Of a stretch of 64,000 nucleotides of DNA, positions 61,171-64,000 are shown in pieces. The first letter of the stretch is position 1. Every line of letters begins with the position of its first letter. Under the pieces are notes generated by a model, which saw nothing but the letters and a program-made list of their open reading frames with translations, had not been told where the DNA came from and searched no databases. The DNA comes from Cycloclasticus sp. (lineage in GTDB: Bacteria > Pseudomonadota > Gammaproteobacteria > Methylococcales > Cycloclasticaceae): positions 164,485-228,484 of the forward strand of contig PADC01000008.1 in assembly GCA_002700385.1 (NCBI GenBank). Direction: 5' to 3'. Made by a program: the position numbers and the translations under genes.

Positions 61171-61458
61171 ATGGCCTTATCAAACCAACAAAAAAAGAAA
61201 TTAAAATCAGCTGCACACGCCTTAAAGCCTATTGTTCGTTTAGGTCAATCTGGATTAACAGCTGGCGTACTTGATGAAATTGAATTAGCCATTGATCACC
61301 ATGAGCTTGTCAAAGTTAAAATCACTGCTGAAGACCGCGATGATAAAAAAGCCATCATCCAAAATATTGCGGAGAAAACATCGTCTGACATTATTCAGTG
61401 TATTGGCTTTACGGCTGTTTTTTACAGGGAAAACAAAGACAAGAAAGCTTATTCGTAA
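61171..61458 (+). CDS. yhbY: CRM-domain ribosome assembly protein YhbY
   Basis: YhbY is a small RNA-binding protein linked to 50S assembly. The 95-residue protein is a single CRM domain: [20 protein letters not shown] and [17 protein letters not shown], with the GxxG-like loop (RLGQSG). It is divergent from rlmE and overlaps greA by ten bases at the 3' ends, a convergent arrangement. Confidence 0.95.
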   Translation: MALSNQQKKKLKSAAHALKPIVRLGQSGLTAGVLDEIELAIDHHELVKVKITAEDRDDKKAIIQNIAEKTSSDIIQCIGFTAVFYRENKDKKAYS

Positions 61459-61925
61459 CGAACTTCCATGATTTCGTATTCCGTGATCCCGCCCGGCGCT
61501 CTCACTTCGGCAACATCACCTTCTTCTTTACCAATCAAGGCTTTAGCAAAAGGGGAGGCATAGGAAATTAAATTTTGCTTAATATCTGCCTCATCTTCCC
61601 CAACAATTGTGTAGACAAACGTTTCTTCGGTTTCAATATTTTCAAGCTCTACAGTGCAACCAAAAACCACCTTACCTTGTGCGTCCATGGTCGACACATC
61701 AATAATTTGCGCATTGCCCAATTTACTTTCTATGTCTCGAATTCGCGCTTCCATTAAGCCTTGCTCTTCTCTAGCTGCATGATATTCTGCATTCTCTTTT
61801 AAATCGCCATGCGAGCGAGCATCAGCAATCGCCTCGGTAATTTTAGGCCGCTTAACATTTTTTAATTCATCTAGTTCTTCTTTTAAACTTTGTGCGCCTT
61901 TTTTTGTTAATGGTGTCTTACTCAT
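61449..61925 (-). CDS. greA: Transcription elongation factor GreA
   Basis: GreA reactivates stalled RNA polymerase by stimulating transcript cleavage. The 158-residue protein has the coiled coil with the acidic tip ([20 protein letters not shown], residues ~33-52) and the C-terminal FKBP-like domain ([20 protein letters not shown]). It lies 14 bases after carB, the standard carA-carB-greA order. Confidence 0.97.
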   Translation of the reverse strand: MSKTPLTKKGAQSLKEELDELKNVKRPKITEAIADARSHGDLKENAEYHAAREEQGLMEARIRDIESKLGNAQIIDVSTMDAQGKVVFGCTVELENIETEETFVYTIVGEDEADIKQNLISYASPFAKALIGKEEGDVAEVRAPGGITEYEIMEVRYE

Positions 61926-61939
61926 AAATCATCCTTACA

Positions 61940-64000
61940 TTATGTTCTTTCGTGGCGAGATTGAAGTGCGTTTAATTCCCTCACTTCTTTGACGGTAATG
62001 TCTGCTAGAGCATCGATCGTTGCTTTCGCGCCTGCAATTGTTGTGCAATACGTTGCTTTATTTTGTAATGACTCTCGTCGAATTGAGAATGAATCTGTAA
62101 TTGCTTGCTTGCCTTCTGTCGTATTAACAACCAATTGAATACTTTCATTTTTAATCACATCAACGATGTGCGGTCTACCCTCGTTGACTTTATTCACCAC
62201 GTCGCACTCAATGCCCTCAGCCCTTAACGCTTCAGCCGTTCCTTTTGTCGCTAAAATCTGCTTGCCTCGAGATATGAGTGTTTTCGCTAACGTTATGATT
62301 TTATCCTTATCTCCTTCCCTGACACTGAACAACACCTTATCCTTATCAGATAACTCAATGCCAGCTGCCCGTTGCGATTTACCAAATGCTTCGCCAAAGG
62401 TCTCGCCAACACCCATCACTTCACCCGTAGATTTCATTTCAGGCCCCAGCAAGGGGTCAACATTCGGGAATTTAACAAACGGGAAAACAGATTCTTTAAC
62501 CGAAAAGTAATCTGGAATAATTTCTTTTGTTGTCCCCTGCTCAGCGAGTGATCGCCCCGTCATACACCGAGCGGCAATTTTCGCTAAAGGATAACCCGTT
62601 ACTTTAGAAACAAAAGGCACCGAACGAGAAGCACGTGGGTTGACCTCAAGAATATAGATATCCTGACCTTTAATGGCAAATTGAATATTCATCAAACCAA
62701 CAACCCCTAGCTCTTTTGCTAGAGCCTTGGCTTGGATGCGCATTTTATCCTGCACATCCTGAGACAGGTCGAAAGGTGGCAAAGAACACGCAGAATCACC
62801 CGAATGAACCCCGGCTTGTTCGATATGTTCCATGATCCCACCTACTAATAATTCCTCGCCATCGAAAATAGCATCAACATCCACCTCAACAGCATCATCA
62901 AGGAATCGGTCCAGCAGGACAGGTGAATCGTTTGACACGCTCACAGCTTCACGCATGTAGGTTCGCAATTCAGCTTCGTTATAAACAATTTCCATTGCAC
63001 GGCCGCCTAATACATAAGAGGGTCTGACAACCAATGGATAACCAATTTCATCGGCCAGCACAACGGCTTGCTCTGGGTCACGGGCAGTCCTATTCGGTGG
63101 TTGTAACAACCCGAGCTTTTCAACAAGTTGCTGAAACCGCTCACGGTCTTCCGCCAAGTCGATGGCCTCGGGTGATGTTCCAATAATCGGCACACCGGCA
63201 GCTTCTAGGTCTTCAGCTAATTTTAAAGGTGTTTGCCCCCCATATTGAACAATAACGCCTTTCGGCTTTTCAATATTTACAATTTCAAGCACATCTTCCA
63301 GTGTCAGCGATTCAAAATACAAACGATCTGATGTATCAAAATCGGTTGAAACCGTTTCAGGGTTACAGTTCACCATGATCGTTTCATATCCATCTTCACG
63401 CATGGCCAACGCTGCGTGTACGCAGCAATAATCGAACTCAATCCCTTGACCAATTCGGTTCGGCCCACCACCTAAAACCATTATTTTTTCACGGTCACTC
63501 GGCTGTGATTCGCATTCCTCTTCATAGGTTGAGTACATATATGCCGTTGACGAGGCAAACTCACCGGCACACGAATCAATTCGCTTGTACACAGGGCGAA
63601 TATTCATACCTTGGCGAGCAGCTCTAACCTCGCTTTCCTCCACACCCAGTAAATACGCTAATCGCGCATCAGAAAATCCCTTACGCTTAAGACGATAAAG
63701 GCTGTGCTTATCTAAGTCAGACAAGTTTTTCTTGATTAAGCGATCTTCTTCATGCAATAAATCTTCAATCTGAACCAAAAACCAGCGGTCAATTTTCGTC
63801 TGTTCAAAAATGCTTTCCAGACCAAATCCTTTTCTAAAAGCATCCGCAAGGTAACGAATACGATCTGCTCCTGGCTGTTGGATTTCTTGCCTGATAACGG
63901 TCTCAATACCTTCTTCATTGATATCAACTATCGAGTCTAAACCATTCATGCCCGTTTCAAGCCCACGTAAAGCTTTTTGCAGAGACTCTTGAAATGTACG
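61940..64000 (-). CDS. carB: Carbamoyl-phosphate synthase large subunit, 5' end beyond window
   Basis: CarB makes carbamoyl phosphate for arginine and pyrimidines. The frame is open to the right edge, giving 686 residues of the usual ~1070; the first codons read [20 protein letters not shown], internal to CarB. The part seen holds the end of the first ATP-grasp half and the oligomerisation domain. The second ATP-grasp ([39 protein letters not shown]) and the MGS-like allosteric domain ([20 protein letters not shown]) follow. greA follows after 14 bases. Confidence 0.97.
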   Translation of the reverse strand, partial: RTFQESLQKALRGLETGMNGLDSIVDINEEGIETVIRQEIQQPGADRIRYLADAFRKGFGLESIFEQTKIDRWFLVQIEDLLHEEDRLIKKNLSDLDKHSLYRLKRKGFSDARLAYLLGVEESEVRAARQGMNIRPVYKRIDSCAGEFASSTAYMYSTYEEECESQPSDREKIMVLGGGPNRIGQGIEFDYCCVHAALAMREDGYETIMVNCNPETVSTDFDTSDRLYFESLTLEDVLEIVNIEKPKGVIVQYGGQTPLKLAEDLEAAGVPIIGTSPEAIDLAEDRERFQQLVEKLGLLQPPNRTARDPEQAVVLADEIGYPLVVRPSYVLGGRAMEIVYNEAELRTYMREAVSVSNDSPVLLDRFLDDAVEVDVDAIFDGEELLVGGIMEHIEQAGVHSGDSACSLPPFDLSQDVQDKMRIQAKALAKELGVVGLMNIQFAIKGQDIYILEVNPRASRSVPFVSKVTGYPLAKIAARCMTGRSLAEQGTTKEIIPDYFSVKESVFPFVKFPNVDPLLGPEMKSTGEVMGVGETFGEAFGKSQRAAGIELSDKDKVLFSVREGDKDKIITLAKTLISRGKQILATKGTAEALRAEGIECDVVNKVNEGRPHIVDVIKNESIQLVVNTTEGKQAITDSFSIRRESLQNKATYCTTIAGAKATIDALADITVKEVRELNALQSRHERT

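Overview
The window looks like chromosome of a free-living, flagellated, probably marine gammaproteobacterium. Gene order and protein style suggest the Thiotrichales/Piscirickettsiaceae neighbourhood (Cycloclasticus- or Methylophaga-like). A complete 2-oxoglutarate dehydrogenase operon argues mildly against a type I methylotroph that lacks this enzyme. The genus is inference; the class is well supported by the order rlmE-ftsH-folP-glmM-tpiA-secG-tRNA-Leu, by carB-greA and by xseB-ispA-dxs. Almost everything is housekeeping or conserved accessory DNA; I see no prophage, insertion sequence or CRISPR array.

Region 1 (1-13031) is a flagellar locus. The basal-body/hook operon flgBCDEFGHIJKL runs leftwards and flgA, flgM, flgN and a PilZ (YcgR-like) gene run rightwards. 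The roughly 600-bp divergent control region has a good sigma-54 (-24/-12) element before flgB, four CGGCAA-type boxes at enhancer distance, and a weaker sigma-54-like element before flgA. Sigma-28-type promoters lie before flgM and, inside the end of flgJ, before flgKL. This is the hierarchy of a FlrC/FleR-type flagellar cascade.

Region 2 (13188-18996) has tRNA-Arg(CCU) and sucA-sucB-lpd, closed by a terminator. Region 3 (19280-30310) is the main accessory block. A translationally coupled trio (a ThDP-dependent acetolactate-synthase-like enzyme and two short citrate-synthase-fold proteins) is followed by a TonB receptor, a periplasmic binding protein with no permease, and a 1476-residue hybrid kinase ending in GGDEF-EAL. 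The two citrate-synthase-like proteins appear to lack the usual catalytic His and Asp residues. I know of no described system with this make-up.

Region 4 (30338-47404) holds class I fumarase, topoisomerase IV (parE-parC), a GAF-PAS-GGDEF-EAL protein, a rubrerythrin / CCG-type Fe-S protein / DUF3501 cluster, and xseB-ispA-dxs-folE2-pckA. Region 5 (47456-53345) is an NAD-dependent molybdo/tungsto formate dehydrogenase (fused NuoE-NuoF beta subunit plus alpha subunit) with mobA and fdhD. Region 6 (53357-64000) holds mdh, a DUF2818 gene, tRNA-Leu(GAG), secG, tpiA, glmM, folP, ftsH, rlmE, yhbY, greA and the 3' part of carB. The nuo (complex I) operon that often lies between tRNA-Leu and DUF2818 in related bacteria is absent. 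folP carries a perfect 17-bp hairpin just inside its coding start.

Metabolically the window covers much of the lower TCA cycle (SucAB-Lpd, fumarase, malate dehydrogenase), gluconeogenic PEP carboxykinase, formate oxidation to NADH, isoprenoid and folate precursors, and motility with at least three cyclic-di-GMP proteins (PilZ, hybrid GGDEF-EAL, PAS-GGDEF-EAL).
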